A stretch of 64,000 bases of DNA from Paenibacillus sp. PastM-3 (lineage in GTDB: Bacteria; Bacillota; Bacilli; Paenibacillales; Paenibacillaceae), in the NCBI RefSeq assembly GCF_029893965.1, contig NZ_JARXXP010000003.1:1-64000 (forward strand), read 5' to 3'. The notes below the pieces were generated by a model. It was not told the origin of the DNA. It searched no databases and worked only from the letters and a program-made list of their open reading frames with translations. The number at the start of each line of letters is the position of its first letter. Positions within the stretch are counted from its first letter, which is position 1. A program made the position numbers and the translations under genes. Below, in pieces: positions 10,034-20,931 of the stretch.

Positions 10034-12190
10034 ATGACAAAATCTAATCCATTCTATAATGTCCAGCATTCACCTATCGGGGCATTTGCAAGCTTTACAC
10101 TCGGTTTTAAAGGTAAAAACGGAGGGCTCGGGCTGGAGCTGGGCAAACCGGCTGACCAGAATATGTACATCGGATTTCAGTCTGCGGACGGTGAAAGCTA
10201 TGAGGTGCTGCCCTTTTTTGAGCAGGTGGCAGATGCCGGAGCCAGATATGATATAGAAAAAGCGGATGAGACCGCCAAAATCAAATTGAAAGCGTTTCAA
10301 GACGAGGCGATCAGCCGGATGCTGGGAACAGCGAGCGATACATGGCAGGCTGGAGACCTGACCTTCAAGGTGTACTCTCCTGTCCGGTCCGTACCTGATC
10401 CGTCCACCGCTGATGATGAATCGCTAAAAGCAGTGCTGCTGCCGGCGGTTTTTGCTGAGCTTACACTCGACAATACCCGGGGCACCTTTGCCCGCAGAGG
10501 CTTTTTCGGCTACGAAGGCAGCGACCCTTACAGCTCCATGCGCAGGCTGGGCGATACGAGCGGAGGCGCTTTTCAGGGGATCGGACAAGGCCGGCTGACG
10601 GCGGTTGCCTGTGCGGAGGAAGGCGTGCAGTCGGCGCTCGGCTTTACCATGGAAAAGATTCTGGAGGCCAAGCTTGAGCATAATCTGTCCTTTGGACTGG
10701 GCGGCACGGGTGCCGTATTAATGGAGGTACCGGCGGGCGAAAAGCGGACGTACCGGTTTGCGGTTTGCTTTTACCGCGGCGGTCTGGTAACTACAGGAAT
10801 GGATGCCTGCTATGCGTATACCCGCTTTTTCCGGAATGTCGAGGAGGTGGCCGGCTATGCGCTGGAGCATTTCGGCGAACTGACCGCTGCCTGTACGGAC
10901 GCTGATGCCTGGATTCACTCGGCCGGGCTTAGTGCAGACCAGAGCTTTATGCTGTCACATGCAATTCACAGCTATTACGGAAGCACGCAGCTGCTGCATG
11001 ACGGGGAGAAGTATCTGTGGATTGTCAACGAAGGTGAATACCGGATGATGAATACGCTCGATCTGACGGCGGATCAGCTGTTTTTTGAGCTGGTGATGAA
11101 TCCGTGGACGGTACGGAATGAGCTGGAATTGTTCGTGGACCGCTACAGCTATGAGGATAAGGTTGTGTTTCCGGGCGAAACCAGGGAGTATCCGGGAGGA
11201 ATCAGCTTCACCCACGATGTCGGCGTAGCCAATGTGTTCTCGCGTCCGCAGTATTCCGCTTATGAGCTGGCGGGGCTGGATGACTGCTTTTCCTATATGA
11301 GTCATGAGGAGCTGGTGAACTGGCTGGTCTCGGCGCTCGTCTATATTGAACAGACCGGGGACCGTGAATTCGCGGATAACATGCTGCCGGTGCTCCGGGC
11401 CTGCTTCGAGAGCATGCTGAACCGTGACCACCCGGACAAGGAACAGCGCAACGGCCTGATGGGACTGGACAGCAACCGGACGCAGGGCGGAGCCGAAATT
11501 ACCACTTACGACAGTCTGGACACCTCGCTGGGACAGTCACGCAATAACATTTACATGGCGGGTAAATGCTGGGCGGCCTATGTGGCGCTGGAGAAGTTTT
11601 TCGGGCAGGAGGGGCTGGCGGTGCTGGCGGCGGAAGCGGGACAGCAGGCGGAGAAATGTGCTGCTTCTATTGCTTCGCAGTTAAATAGTGAAGGATTTAT
11701 TCCGGCCGTCATTAACGAAAATAATGATTCCCGTATCATTCCGGCGATCGAAGGGCTGATCTTCCCGCTCTTTACCGGCTGTGAGGAGGCGCTTGATCCG
11801 GCCGGCCGGTTTGCCGGGTACCTCAGTGCGCTGAACACGCATCTGCAGACCGTACTGGTTCCGGGCGTCTGCCTGTTCGACGATGGCGGCTGGAAGCTGT
11901 CCTCCACCAGTAATAACTCCTGGCTCAGCAAAATTTATCTCTCGCAGTTTATCGCCCGAGAGATTCTGCATCTGCCTTGGGAGGAGAGCGGCCGGGCAGC
12001 AGACGCCGCCCATGTAAGCTGGCTGCTACATCCCGAGCTGTCCTACTGGTGCTGGAGCGACCAGATTCTGGCCGGCCTGATCGGCGGCAGCAAATATTAC
12101 CCGCGCGGCGTTACAGCCATCCTCTGGCTGCTGGAAGGCACGGGCAGCCGGTCATTGACGGAACTGGCCGTGCAGGCAGGCGCTAAATAA
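10034..12190 (+). CDS. GH52 beta-xylosidase
   Basis: This 718-residue protein agrees along its length with the GH52 family, whose known activity is intracellular hydrolysis of xylo-oligosaccharides to xylose with retention. Characteristic blocks include HSPIGAFASFTLGFKGKNGG at the N-terminus, DPYSSMRRLGD, and SSTSNNSWLSKIYLSQFIAR near the C-terminus. The nucleophile is expected at the first Glu of VNEGEYRMMN (about 333) and the acid/base at the Asp of TTYDSLD (about 493), by correspondence with Glu335 and Asp495 of the Geobacillus enzyme. There is no signal peptide. GH67 and NIF3-like genes follow on the same strand. Confidence 0.96.
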   Translation: MTKSNPFYNVQHSPIGAFASFTLGFKGKNGGLGLELGKPADQNMYIGFQSADGESYEVLPFFEQVADAGARYDIEKADETAKIKLKAFQDEAISRMLGTASDTWQAGDLTFKVYSPVRSVPDPSTADDESLKAVLLPAVFAELTLDNTRGTFARRGFFGYEGSDPYSSMRRLGDTSGGAFQGIGQGRLTAVACAEEGVQSALGFTMEKILEAKLEHNLSFGLGGTGAVLMEVPAGEKRTYRFAVCFYRGGLVTTGMDACYAYTRFFRNVEEVAGYALEHFGELTAACTDADAWIHSAGLSADQSFMLSHAIHSYYGSTQLLHDGEKYLWIVNEGEYRMMNTLDLTADQLFFELVMNPWTVRNELELFVDRYSYEDKVVFPGETREYPGGISFTHDVGVANVFSRPQYSAYELAGLDDCFSYMSHEELVNWLVSALVYIEQTGDREFADNMLPVLRACFESMLNRDHPDKEQRNGLMGLDSNRTQGGAEITTYDSLDTSLGQSRNNIYMAGKCWAAYVALEKFFGQEGLAVLAAEAGQQAEKCAASIASQLNSEGFIPAVINENNDSRIIPAIEGLIFPLFTGCEEALDPAGRFAGYLSALNTHLQTVLVPGVCLFDDGGWKLSSTSNNSWLSKIYLSQFIAREILHLPWEESGRAADAAHVSWLLHPELSYWCWSDQILAGLIGGSKYYPRGVTAILWLLEGTGSRSLTELAVQAGAK

Positions 12191-12215
12191 ATTGTGCAGA
12201 TAAAAGCTGGCACGC

Positions 12216-12407
12216 TCTATAACTGCAGTTTGTGCAACTAAAAGCAGGGGAAATCCGCGTTTGGACAAAATAGCTGCATTTGGTACAGCTAAACCGGCTG
12301 AAATCGGGCTGAACGGGCTTAATCCGCCGATATAGGTGTACGGAGTACACTTAAAACGGTTAGAGGAGCAAAAAGGGCCGGAATAGCTGTATAAAGTGCA
12401 GCTAAAG
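12216..12407. repeat. Dispersed palindromic intergenic repeat, copy A (four elements)
   Basis: Four imperfect palindromes near 12216, 12269, 12331 and 12382 follow the pattern A(G/A)(C/T)TG(C/T)A-N5-TGCA/TACA-(A/G/C)CT(T)AAA, for example TAACTGCAGTTTGTGCAACT and AGGTGTACGGAGTACACTT. They are spaced roughly 50-60 bases. The same four-element arrangement recurs near 40347 and 63543, always between genes. It lies between GH52 and GH67, so it may affect transcript processing in this operon. Confidence 0.8.
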
Positions 12408-12452
12408 TTGTTAAGTAACAATAATCAGCAACGATCAGGAGGGGATTTCCGG

Positions 12453-14585
12453 ATGAACGAAGCAAACAGGATCAGCAATCGGACACAGGATCATGGCTAT
12501 AATGCCTGGTTAAGCTATCCCGAGCTTCCGCAGGGCAGCTTGCAGGAGCAATATGTGAAATGGTGCCGAGCGGTGAGCGTTACGGAGACGGATGACACAA
12601 TCCAGGCTGCGCTGGCGGAATGGAAGCGCGGTGTTGCCTCGATGCTGGGTATTCAGGTACAGGTGCGGGCAGAAGCTGCACCGGCGGAAACAGCAGCCAA
12701 TGCCCCGGAGCATACTGCCGGGACCGGCTCAGGTCCTGTCGTTGCCTTCGGCACCTTTGGGGGCGGGAACGCGCTGATTAGCAGCGTGTTTGCAGAGGCC
12801 GACATCCGCAAGGTTGGCCTCGAAGGCTTCGCCATCCGCACCAGCGCAGAGCATAACTGCATTGCTGTCGGCGCTTCTACACCGGCAGGCGTACTCTACG
12901 GAGTATTCCATCTGCTGCGGCTCATTGGCACGCTTCAGCCCATCGGGGCGCTTGATGAGACAGTGAATCCGATCAACAGCCTGCGGATGATCAACCATTG
13001 GGATAATTTTGACGGCAGTGTGGAGCGCGGCTATGCCGGCAGGTCTTTTTTCTATGATAATAACCGGTTTATCGGGGATATGGAGCGGGTACGCGATTAT
13101 GCGCGCCTGATGTCCTCGGCCGGGATCAATGCCATTGCTATCAACAATGTGAATGTGCATGCACTGGAGACACTGTTCATCTCGGAGTATCTGCCGCAGG
13201 TGGCTGAAATCGCGGACCAGTTCCGGGTGTATGGCATCCGGCTGTTCCTGAGTGTGAATTTTGCCGGGCCAATGCAGGAAGGCGGGGCGGGTACCGCCGA
13301 TCCGCTCGACCCGGGCGTACGCCGGTGGTGGCAGGACAAGGCGGCTGAAATTTATCAGGCCATTCCTGATTTCGGCGGATTTGTGGTCAAGGCGGATTCG
13401 GAGAACCGTCCGGGGCCGTTCACTTACGGGCGCGACCATGCCGACGGGGCCAACATGCTGGCTGAGGCGCTGGAGCCGTTCGGAGGCATCGTCATCTGGC
13501 GCTGCTTCGTGTACAACTGCAAGCAGGACTGGCGTGACCGCAAGACAGACCGGGCAAGAGCGGCATATGATCATTTCAAACCGCTGGACGGCAGATTCAA
13601 GGACAATGTCATCCTGCAGATCAAAAACGGGCCGATGGATTTCCAGGTCAGAGAGCCGGTCTCCCCGCTGTTCGGGGCACTTACGCAGACGAACCAGATC
13701 ATTGAATTCCAGATCGCCCAGGAATATACCGGCCAGCAGCGCCATGTCTGCTACCTGGTTCCCCAGTGGAAAGAGGTGCTGGAGTTCCAGACCCTGGCCA
13801 AAGGCGAAGCTTCTCCGGTGAAGCGCATCGTGGACGGCTCGCTGTGGGGCAACCGCCTCAGCGGAATTGCCGCGGTGTCCAATACCGGCAATGACACCAA
13901 CTGGACCGGCCATCTGCTGGCCCAGGCCAACCTGTACGGATACGGCCGTCTGGCCTGGAATCCTGAGCTCAGCGCAGAAGCCATCGCCGCTGAATGGATT
14001 GCCCTGACCTTCGGCAGTAATCAGGAAGTGGCGGATGTAATCAGCAGAATTTTGCTGGATTCATGGGGAATTTATGAATCTTACACGGCACCGCTCGGGG
14101 TGGGCTGGATGATCAATCCGGAGCATCACTATGGCCCGAATGTGGACGGCTATGAATATTCGCAGTGGGGCACCTATCATTACGCCGACAATCAGGGGAT
14201 CGGAGTCGACCGGACGGTGAAGACGGGAACCGGATACAGCGCCCAGTATATCGGCAGCAACGCTGCCCGCTACGAGTCGCTAGAGGAATGCCCGGATGAG
14301 CTGCTGCTGTTCTTCCACCATGTGCCGTACACCCATGTGCTCCATTCCGGCAAAACCGTAATCCAGCACATTTACGATACGCATTTTGAAGGAGCGCAAC
14401 GGGCGGAAGGGCTGTTATCCTCCTGGCAGACCTTGAAGGACAAGGTTAGAGAGGATCTGTATGTGCAGGTAGAGCAGCGTCTTACAGGGCAAGCCGCGCA
14501 TGCGAAGGAATGGCGTGACCAGATCAACACGTATTTTTACCGCAAAAGCGGAATAGAAGATCAGTTGTCACGTACCATCTACTAA
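12453..14585 (+). CDS. aguA: GH67 alpha-glucuronidase
   Basis: This 710-residue intracellular enzyme removes 4-O-methyl-glucuronic acid from the non-reducing end of aldouronic acids. Family blocks are clear: [20 protein letters not shown], then [40 protein letters not shown], and [12 protein letters not shown]. By family spacing the acid is Glu317 (KADSE) and the base pair Asp396 (NGPMD) and Glu424 (QEYTGQQ). An in-frame ATG lies 57 bases upstream inside the repeat, but this start has the AGGAGGGG site. Released glucuronate can enter the uxaC-uxuB-uxuA route encoded 15 kb downstream. Confidence 0.96.
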   Translation: MNEANRISNRTQDHGYNAWLSYPELPQGSLQEQYVKWCRAVSVTETDDTIQAALAEWKRGVASMLGIQVQVRAEAAPAETAANAPEHTAGTGSGPVVAFGTFGGGNALISSVFAEADIRKVGLEGFAIRTSAEHNCIAVGASTPAGVLYGVFHLLRLIGTLQPIGALDETVNPINSLRMINHWDNFDGSVERGYAGRSFFYDNNRFIGDMERVRDYARLMSSAGINAIAINNVNVHALETLFISEYLPQVAEIADQFRVYGIRLFLSVNFAGPMQEGGAGTADPLDPGVRRWWQDKAAEIYQAIPDFGGFVVKADSENRPGPFTYGRDHADGANMLAEALEPFGGIVIWRCFVYNCKQDWRDRKTDRARAAYDHFKPLDGRFKDNVILQIKNGPMDFQVREPVSPLFGALTQTNQIIEFQIAQEYTGQQRHVCYLVPQWKEVLEFQTLAKGEASPVKRIVDGSLWGNRLSGIAAVSNTGNDTNWTGHLLAQANLYGYGRLAWNPELSAEAIAAEWIALTFGSNQEVADVISRILLDSWGIYESYTAPLGVGWMINPEHHYGPNVDGYEYSQWGTYHYADNQGIGVDRTVKTGTGYSAQYIGSNAARYESLEECPDELLLFFHHVPYTHVLHSGKTVIQHIYDTHFEGAQRAEGLLSSWQTLKDKVREDLYVQVEQRLTGQAAHAKEWRDQINTYFYRKSGIEDQLSRTIY

Positions 14586-15386
14586 ATGGACATGACAATG
14601 ACTTTCGGAACGATCATTGACTGGCTGACGGCTGGAATTCCCGTGCCGGAGCAGACGGTAGACAGGCTGGAAACAGGAACACCGGAGACGGAGGTGCGGG
14701 GAATTGTCACCGCATTTACCGCCTCGCAATATGTGATAGAACAAGCGGCTGCCCTTGGTGCCAACCTTATTATTTCGCATGAGGGGATCTATTACAGCCA
14801 TCATGACCAGCGGGAGCAGCTTGGGCATGATCCTGTATACCGGAAAAAGTCGGCGTTGATTGCCGAAACGCAAACCGGTATTTACCGTTTTCACGATTAT
14901 GTGCACCGCTATACACCGGACGGGATTACCGAAGGGCTGATTGCTTCACTGGGCTGGCAGGAGTATGTGACGGAGCACCGCCCGGCGGTGTCCCTTCTGA
15001 CGCTCCCGCCCATGACGGCCAGAGAGGCCGCAGAGCATGTGAAGGGCAAGCTGCAGATTGCCTATGTGCGTGCAGCAGGAGATCTTTCGGCGGCCTGCAG
15101 CACAATAGGCATCCTGGTCGGCTACCGGGGCGGGGGCCAGCAGGTGATTCCCCTGTACGGTGAAGAAGGGCTGGACCTGATTATTGCCGGCGAGGGACCG
15201 GAATGGGAGACGCCGGAATATGTCAGGGATGCGCTGCAGCAGGGGCGCAGCAAAGCATTGATCATGCTTGGACATGCCGAAAGTGAGGCCCCGGGCATGA
15301 AGCTGCTTGCAGAACGGCTGGCCGCACAGTTTCCGGAGGTGCCGGTGCATTTTATCCAGGATCGTCCGGTGTTTGAAGTGATTTAA
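14586..15386 (+). CDS. NIF3-like (Nif3/YqfO family) dinuclear metal protein
   Basis: 266 residues. ANLIISHEGIYYSHHD near residues 59-75 and GHAESEAPGMKLLAERL near the C-terminus match the metal-ligand regions of the Nif3 family, whose proteins form hexameric rings with two metals per subunit. The typical HHP motif is replaced by SHEG, as in a divergent branch. Its ATG directly abuts the aguA stop (TAAATG) with no good ribosome binding site, so it is probably translated by reinitiation. Function is unknown. Placement at the end of a xylan operon suggests a role linked to a sugar or uronate intermediate (inference). Confidence 0.8.
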   Translation: MDMTMTFGTIIDWLTAGIPVPEQTVDRLETGTPETEVRGIVTAFTASQYVIEQAAALGANLIISHEGIYYSHHDQREQLGHDPVYRKKSALIAETQTGIYRFHDYVHRYTPDGITEGLIASLGWQEYVTEHRPAVSLLTLPPMTAREAAEHVKGKLQIAYVRAAGDLSAACSTIGILVGYRGGGQQVIPLYGEEGLDLIIAGEGPEWETPEYVRDALQQGRSKALIMLGHAESEAPGMKLLAERLAAQFPEVPVHFIQDRPVFEVI

Positions 15387-15392
15387 CTCCTG

Positions 15393-15419
15393 AACCTCCT
15401 TGCTGGCAAGGAGGTTTTT
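15393..15419 (+). terminator. Intrinsic terminator of the xylan operon
   Basis: AACCTCCTT and AAGGAGGTT form a perfect 9-bp stem around a 6-base loop, followed by TTT. It is a few bases after the NIF3-like stop codon. Confidence 0.88.
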
Positions 15420-15586
15420 GGTTTTGCCTGAGTGTCATATTAACGGGACAATGCAAGCTTTTTTATGATAATGACAATCCATTTTGCATATTGAACATCG
15501 CTCCGGGCGCTGGTTATAGCTTACATTGAAGGTGCATGAAATCGCACAGTATGTTCGCCGGACCAGAATTCACAGTGGAGGTCATC

Positions 15587-16917
15587 ATGTTGATCAAAAG
15601 TTGGAGAGAAGGAAGGGCCAGGCATTCAGCCATTTTTTTACTGGGTATTGTCCTGCTTGCCGGAGGATGCGGAGACGCTAATAATGAAAGCGCTTTGAAG
15701 ACACCTTCGGGCAATCCGTCTGCGGAGCCCGCTGATTTTTCCTATCCGATGCCGGGGGATATCACACTCACCTTTATGAATGAGCAGCTGGGCGGGACGC
15801 CGGAGCGTCTGCCGATCGATGACGAGTATGAGCTCAGGACAGGTATCCGGATCAGGCAGCTCGGAGGCACGCCGATGACTGACCAGAAATTCAGTCTGCT
15901 GCTGGCATCGGGCGAGCTGCCGGATATTTTTCTCAATACGTGGCTGCAGTTCCCCGGCGGTCCCGATAAAGCGGTGGAGCAGGGCTATATTCTCAAGCTG
16001 AACGATCTGATCGGCCTATATGCGCCCAACCTGAAACGGACACTTGCCAAGCATCCGGAAATTGACAAAATGATCAAAACCGACGCCGGCACCTACTACG
16101 CCTTCCCGTTCATCCGTTCGGAAACCGGCAGGGTATACGGCGGACCGATTATCCGCCGGGACTGGCTGGACGAGCTGGGGCTTGGCATCCCGGAGACGAT
16201 TGACGAGTGGCATACGGTACTGACCGCTTTTAAAGAACAGAAACAGGCTGCTGCCCCGCTGACGCTCCGGACGCTGTTTCTGGGTGAGCGGACCGGCGGT
16301 TTTGCCGGTGCCTTCGGGGTGATGGGCAATTTCTACGTCAATGACGGGAAGGTAGTCTTTGGGTATCTGGAGCCGGGCTACAAGGAGTATCTGAAGACGA
16401 TGGCCCAGTGGTATAAGGAGGGTCTGATCGACAAGGATTTTGCCTCCATCGATGCGCCGACTGTAGATAAAAAAATGACCTCCGGCGAAAGCGGAGCGAC
16501 AATCGGCTGGCAATTTTACATTGAGAGCTACAATTCGGCAGCACGGGCAGCCGGGGAACAGGCAAATTTTGCAGCCGCCCCGTATCCGGCAGCCACCAAG
16601 GGGGAGACACCGGAGTTCGGCCAGCTCGACAATGCCTATGCCGGAACTTACTCCGCGGCTATTTCGGCTAATACGAAGCATGTGGAGGCGGCGATGCGGT
16701 GGCTTGATTATGCTTTTACCGAAGAGGGCAGTATGCTGAATACCTTTGGCATCGAAGGAATTACGTATACTTTGGTGGGCGGTGAGCCGGTGTACACAGA
16801 CTTTGTGGCGAATAACCCGGATGGTATTTCCAGTGATAAGGTGATGCTCAAATACTCGCACAGCACGAATTTCCCATGATTCAGCAGGCTGCCTATGAAC
16901 GTTATCTGAAGCGCTGA
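15587..16917 (+). pseudogene. Degraded family 1 extracellular solute-binding lipoprotein (LplA type)
   Basis: The gene starts with a lipoprotein signal (FLLGIVLLAGGCGD, lipobox LAGGC) after an AGTGGAGGT site and runs well as an LplA-type binding protein (DIFLNTWLQF, GGPIIRRDWLDELG). The reading frame stops at 16879 after KYSHSTNFP. A second frame then gives MIQQAAYERYLKR and a stop at 16917, which is the normal extreme C-terminus of this family. About 100 residues that should lie between are missing, so I read this as an out-of-frame internal deletion near 16876. No permease genes accompany it, though they normally do. A binding protein cut at this point is probably non-functional. Confidence 0.75.
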
Positions 16918-16963
16918 GACCGGGCGGGTATCCGGAGAAAAAGATACAGGAGGAGAGTACAGG

Positions 16964-19900
16964 ATGAACACTGCACGTAAATGGAACGGGGGCTGGCAGT
17001 TCAGCAAGCAGCCGCTGGGATCTGAGCTGACAAAAGTAATGGCGCTGGCGGACTGGATGCCCGTTACCCTGCCGCATGACTGGCTGATTTACGATACGAA
17101 TGCGCTCTATGAGAACGGGGAGGGCTGGTACAGCAAGACGCTTACTCTGGATAAAATACCGCCGGAGCGCTGCTGCTCTCTGCGGTTTGAAGGCGTATAC
17201 ATGGATTCTGCACTGTATGTGAACGGACAGGAGGCGGGGGAGTGGAAGTATGGGTATTCCACTTTTGAGTTTGACATTACGCCTTATCTGCAGGAAGGCG
17301 ATAACAGCATTGTGATGCGGGTCGTCCATGAATCGCCCAATTCCCGCTGGTACTCCGGGGCAGGTATCTACCGCTCGGTGTGGCTGCATGAATATCCGCT
17401 GAGCCATATTGCTGCAGACGGAATCTACATTGCTGCACGGCCGGCAGACGGCGGGAACTGGACGGTGGATGTGGATACAGAGCTGAGGCTGGCGGACACT
17501 GCACACCGGCCGGGGGAGAACGGGCAGAATCATGCAGCCGGCGGGGAAAAGGCAGCGTACACGCTCCGCCATACAGTGCTGGACGGGGACGGTAATGCTG
17601 TGGCCCGGGAGGAGTCCGCAGTGCTGATGGCGGATGGCGGCGGGACCGTGCATGCCCACAGCAGGCTGGCAGTGGAGCAGCCAGCTCTCTGGGATATTGC
17701 CAGCCCGAGCCTGTACTGGCTCAAGACGGAACTGCTGGCCGACGGGACCGTTATCCAGGAGGAGTGTGAGCGGTTCGGCTTCCGGACAGTGGAGCTGGAC
17801 AGTGACAAGGGATTTTTCCTGAACGGCCGCTCCTTTAAGCTGAACGGGGTGTGACAGCACCATGATCTGGGTGCGCTGGGGGCGGCGGTTAATACGGCTG
17901 CGCTACGGCGGCAGATCGTGCTGCTGCAGGAGATGGGTGTGAATGCCATCCGCACCGCCCATAACATGCCTGCGGTTGAGCTGATGGAGCTGGCGAATGA
18001 AATGGGCGTGCTGATCGTTTCGGAGGCGTTTGACATATGGGAGCGCAGCAAGACGCCTTACGACTACGCCCGTTTCTTCCCGGATTGGTGGAGGAAGGAT
18101 ATTGCCAGCTGGGTCCGGCGCGACCGGAACCGCCCGAGCCTGATCATGTGGAGCATCGGCAACGAGATCTATGATACCCACGCGGGCGAGCGGGGCCAGA
18201 AGGTTACCCGGATGCTGCAGGATGAGGTGCTGCTGCATGACCCGCGCGGCAACGGTTTTGTAACGATCGGCTCGAACTATATGCCGTGGGAGAATGCACA
18301 GAAATGTGCAGACATCGTCAAGGTTGCCGGGTATAACTACGGCGAGAAATATTATGAAACACATCATGCCGAGCATCCGGACTGGATGATCTACGGCAGC
18401 GAGACCTGTTCGACGGTGCAGAGCCGGGGAGTCTATCATTTTCCGCTGGAGCAGCCGGTGCTTGCCGACGATGACCTGCAGTGTTCAGCGCTTGGCAACA
18501 GTTCAACCAGCTGGGGCGCGAAAAATACAGAAACCTGCATCACCGGAGACCGGGATGCCAAGTACTCCCTGGGACAGTTCCTCTGGACCGGCTTCGACTA
18601 TATCGGGGAACCGACGCCGTACCATACCAAGAACTCTTACTTCGGACAGCTGGATACCGCCGGATTCCCGAAGGATTCCTATTATATTTATCAGGCGGAA
18701 TGGACGGATTACCGCACCGCTCCGATGATTCATATCTTCCCGTACTGGGATTTCTCGGAAGGGCAGCTGATCGATGTCCGTGTCTGCTCTAACGCGCCGC
18801 GGATTGAGCTGTTCCTGGATGACGTCTCCCAGGGTACGTATGACATTGATCATGAAAACGGACTGCAGCTGGTGGGGAATTGGAAGCTGCCGTATAAGGC
18901 GGGGGTTCTCCGGGCCATGCCTATGATGAACATGGCCAAGTGATAGCCTCGGTGCAGCGTGCTTCCTTTGGCGATGCCGCCTCCCTTGTGCTGGAAGCAG
19001 ATAAGCGGGAGCTTACAGCTGACGGGCAGGATCTGATCTTCATCACGATTACTGCCGCAGATGCAGCGGGGCTGCCGGTGGAGAACGCCAATAACCGGGT
19101 GCGTCTCAGCATTGAAGGGCCGGGACGGCTGGTCGGCCTGGATAACGGGGACAGCACCGATTACGATGCCTACAAAGGCTCAAGCCGCCGGATGTTCAGC
19201 GGCAAGCTGCTGGCGATAATTGCCGGCACACTGGAGCCGGGGGCGATTACGCTGCGCGCGGATTCGGCAGGTATTGCCGGTGCTGTGATCGTGCTGCAGT
19301 CCGTGCCTGCTGTTACGGATACGGGGGCAGAGCCGGAAGAACGGGTGCTCTATGCGGATTGCCCGCTGGAAGCCGGGCGGGGAGCCGGCTTGAAGGCTGG
19401 GCGCGCCAGCGGCGAAGCCTTGCTTGAGGTGCCGGTGCGGAAGCTGGAGATCCTCTGTCCGGAAGGCACGCTGCTGACACCGGATAAGTCCGGCTTGCCC
19501 ATCCGCGTGAAGCTGCATCCGGGGAACGCCACTTATCATGATGTAGAATGGCGCATCACCAACGCGGCTGGAGTAGATTCCAATATCGCTGCGCTTGAGG
19601 TTAAGGAACAGGAAGTGCTGATTACCGCTCTGGGAGACGGCGATGTCTTTGTGCGGTGCGGAGTGCGGAACGGGGCAGAGGGCATCCGGATCTATTCACA
19701 GATGGAGATCAAGCTTAGCGGCTTCGGCCAGGCTTATCTGAATCCGTATGAATTCATCTCCGCTGCCTATCATAGCAGCGCCAGCTACAACCTGACCAAC
19801 GGCAATGAACGCGGCGTAGCGACGGCGCGTGAAGGGGAGAGCCTGATCTGCTTCGAACGGATCGACTTCGGCAGCTACGGCGCAGATGAATTGACAATGC

Positions 19901-20394
19901 CTGTATTCGCACTGGACAGCGAAGAATATCCGATAGAGATCTGGGAAGGAATTCCGGGCCAGCCGGGCGCAGTGCTGCTGGATACGGTGCTGTACCAGAA
20001 GCCGTCCCGCTGGAATGTATACCAGGAGGAGACGTACATGCTCTCTCGGCCGCTGCGCGGAATGACAACCCTTTCCTTCATCCTGCGGAAAAAGATTCAC
20101 CTCAAGGGCATCCAGTTTGCCCGCCGGCTCAAAGCATTCGCCCGCCTCAGCGCCCTGGAGAACAGCCGGATATACGGCGATACCTTCTCCGTCACAGAGA
20201 ATGCGGTTGAGGGGATCGGCAACAACGTGTCGCTGATCTACGAGGACATGGATTTCGGTAGGCAGGGGGCAGTGCGTCTGCAGATTTGCGGCCGTTCCGG
20301 GCTTGCTAACAATACCGTGCACCTGCTGTTCCTGCCGGGCAGTAACTTTGACCTGCAGTGGTTCCGGTTTTTGCCGAACGGTCAGGGAGACTGA
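16964..20394 (+). pseudogene. GH2 beta-galactosidase-type gene with in-frame TGA and a frameshift
   Basis: Three consecutive pieces form one GH2 protein of about 1,140 codons. The N-terminal sugar-binding domain (GWQFSKQPLG, SRWYSGAGIYRSVWL) and Ig-like domain run to FKLNGV, where TGA (17852-17854) occupies the position of Cys in the usual GVCQHHD motif. The same frame continues directly with QHHDLGALGAAVN. The barrel keeps both catalytic Glu: WSIGNEIYD (18164) and IYGSETCS (18401). A one-base deletion near 18920 shifts the frame before AYDEHGQVIASVQR; the rest stays open to the end. Either a recent pseudogene or, less likely, sequence errors; TGA decoding cannot be excluded. Confidence 0.85.
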
Positions 20395-20407
20395 CCCTTT
20401 GAAATTG

Positions 20408-20458
20408 AAACAGCGACGGCCATGGACAAGGAAACAGGTCCTGGCTGTCGCTGTTTTT
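20408..20458 (+). terminator. Intrinsic terminator after the GH2 pseudogene
   Basis: AAACAGCGAC near 20408 pairs with GTCGCTGTTT ending near 20456, with additional pairing inside, followed by a T-rich tail. Confidence 0.85.
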
Positions 20459-20529
20459 ATTGAACGAAAGTTCCTCGTTAGAGTATCAACAACTACCTCT
20501 TTTCCTTACCTTTAATCAGTCTGAATATT

Positions 20530-20757
20530 TTACTTTTCTTCCCCATTGAAGTATTTAATGGATTCCCAAGCGGCGTCTACATTCGATGCATCCGCCGGAA
20601 TAGCCAGAATCTCAGAACCAAATACATATCCTGTTGACTTCCGATCCTTAGAATCCGCAGGGACCGCAGCAATACTAAGCATAAGCGGTCTATAATTTTT
20701 CACTTTACTTTTTGCTGCTTGCAAGGATTGCAGCTGATTGATAGAGGCTACTATCAT
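20530..20757 (-). pseudogene. C-terminal remnant of an extracellular solute-binding protein
   Basis: A 75-codon fragment with TGYVFGSEILAIPADASNVDAA.. and a WESIKYFNGEEK end matches the region near the C-terminus of family 1 solute-binding proteins, where the typical text is a G-(x)-ILAIP segment followed by AAWE-IKY-NGEE. There is no signal peptide, no N-terminal lobe and no ribosome binding site, so it is a remnant. It is a second decayed binding protein next to the first. The 170 bases to its right (20758-20931) hold nothing I can assign. Confidence 0.7.
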
Positions 20758-20931
20758 AGCCGATCGATGACTACGTAACCAAACCGTTCAACCCACTTGA
20801 GCGAGCATACGCTCACCGGAGACTGGAACTTCCAGCTTCCTGTGGAGAAAAACTATAGACGAAAAGCCAACGGCCAAAGTGAGCCTTTGTAGAATTCAAA
20901 GCAAGTTGTAGTTGACGATGAAGACTCCACC

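Noticed and set aside
12729..13913. 394-residue minus-strand ORF in the alpha-glucuronidase gene
   Set aside because: Shadow of a GH67 gene with all catalytic motifs in the plus frame.
16016..17863. 615-residue minus-strand ORF across the binding-protein and GH2 region
   Set aside because: It spans two genes with clear plus-strand family motifs, has no recognisable domain, and reflects codon bias on the other strand.
20758..20931. Transposase remnant between the decayed genes
   Set aside because: No inverted repeats or transposase-like peptide can be read in any frame.
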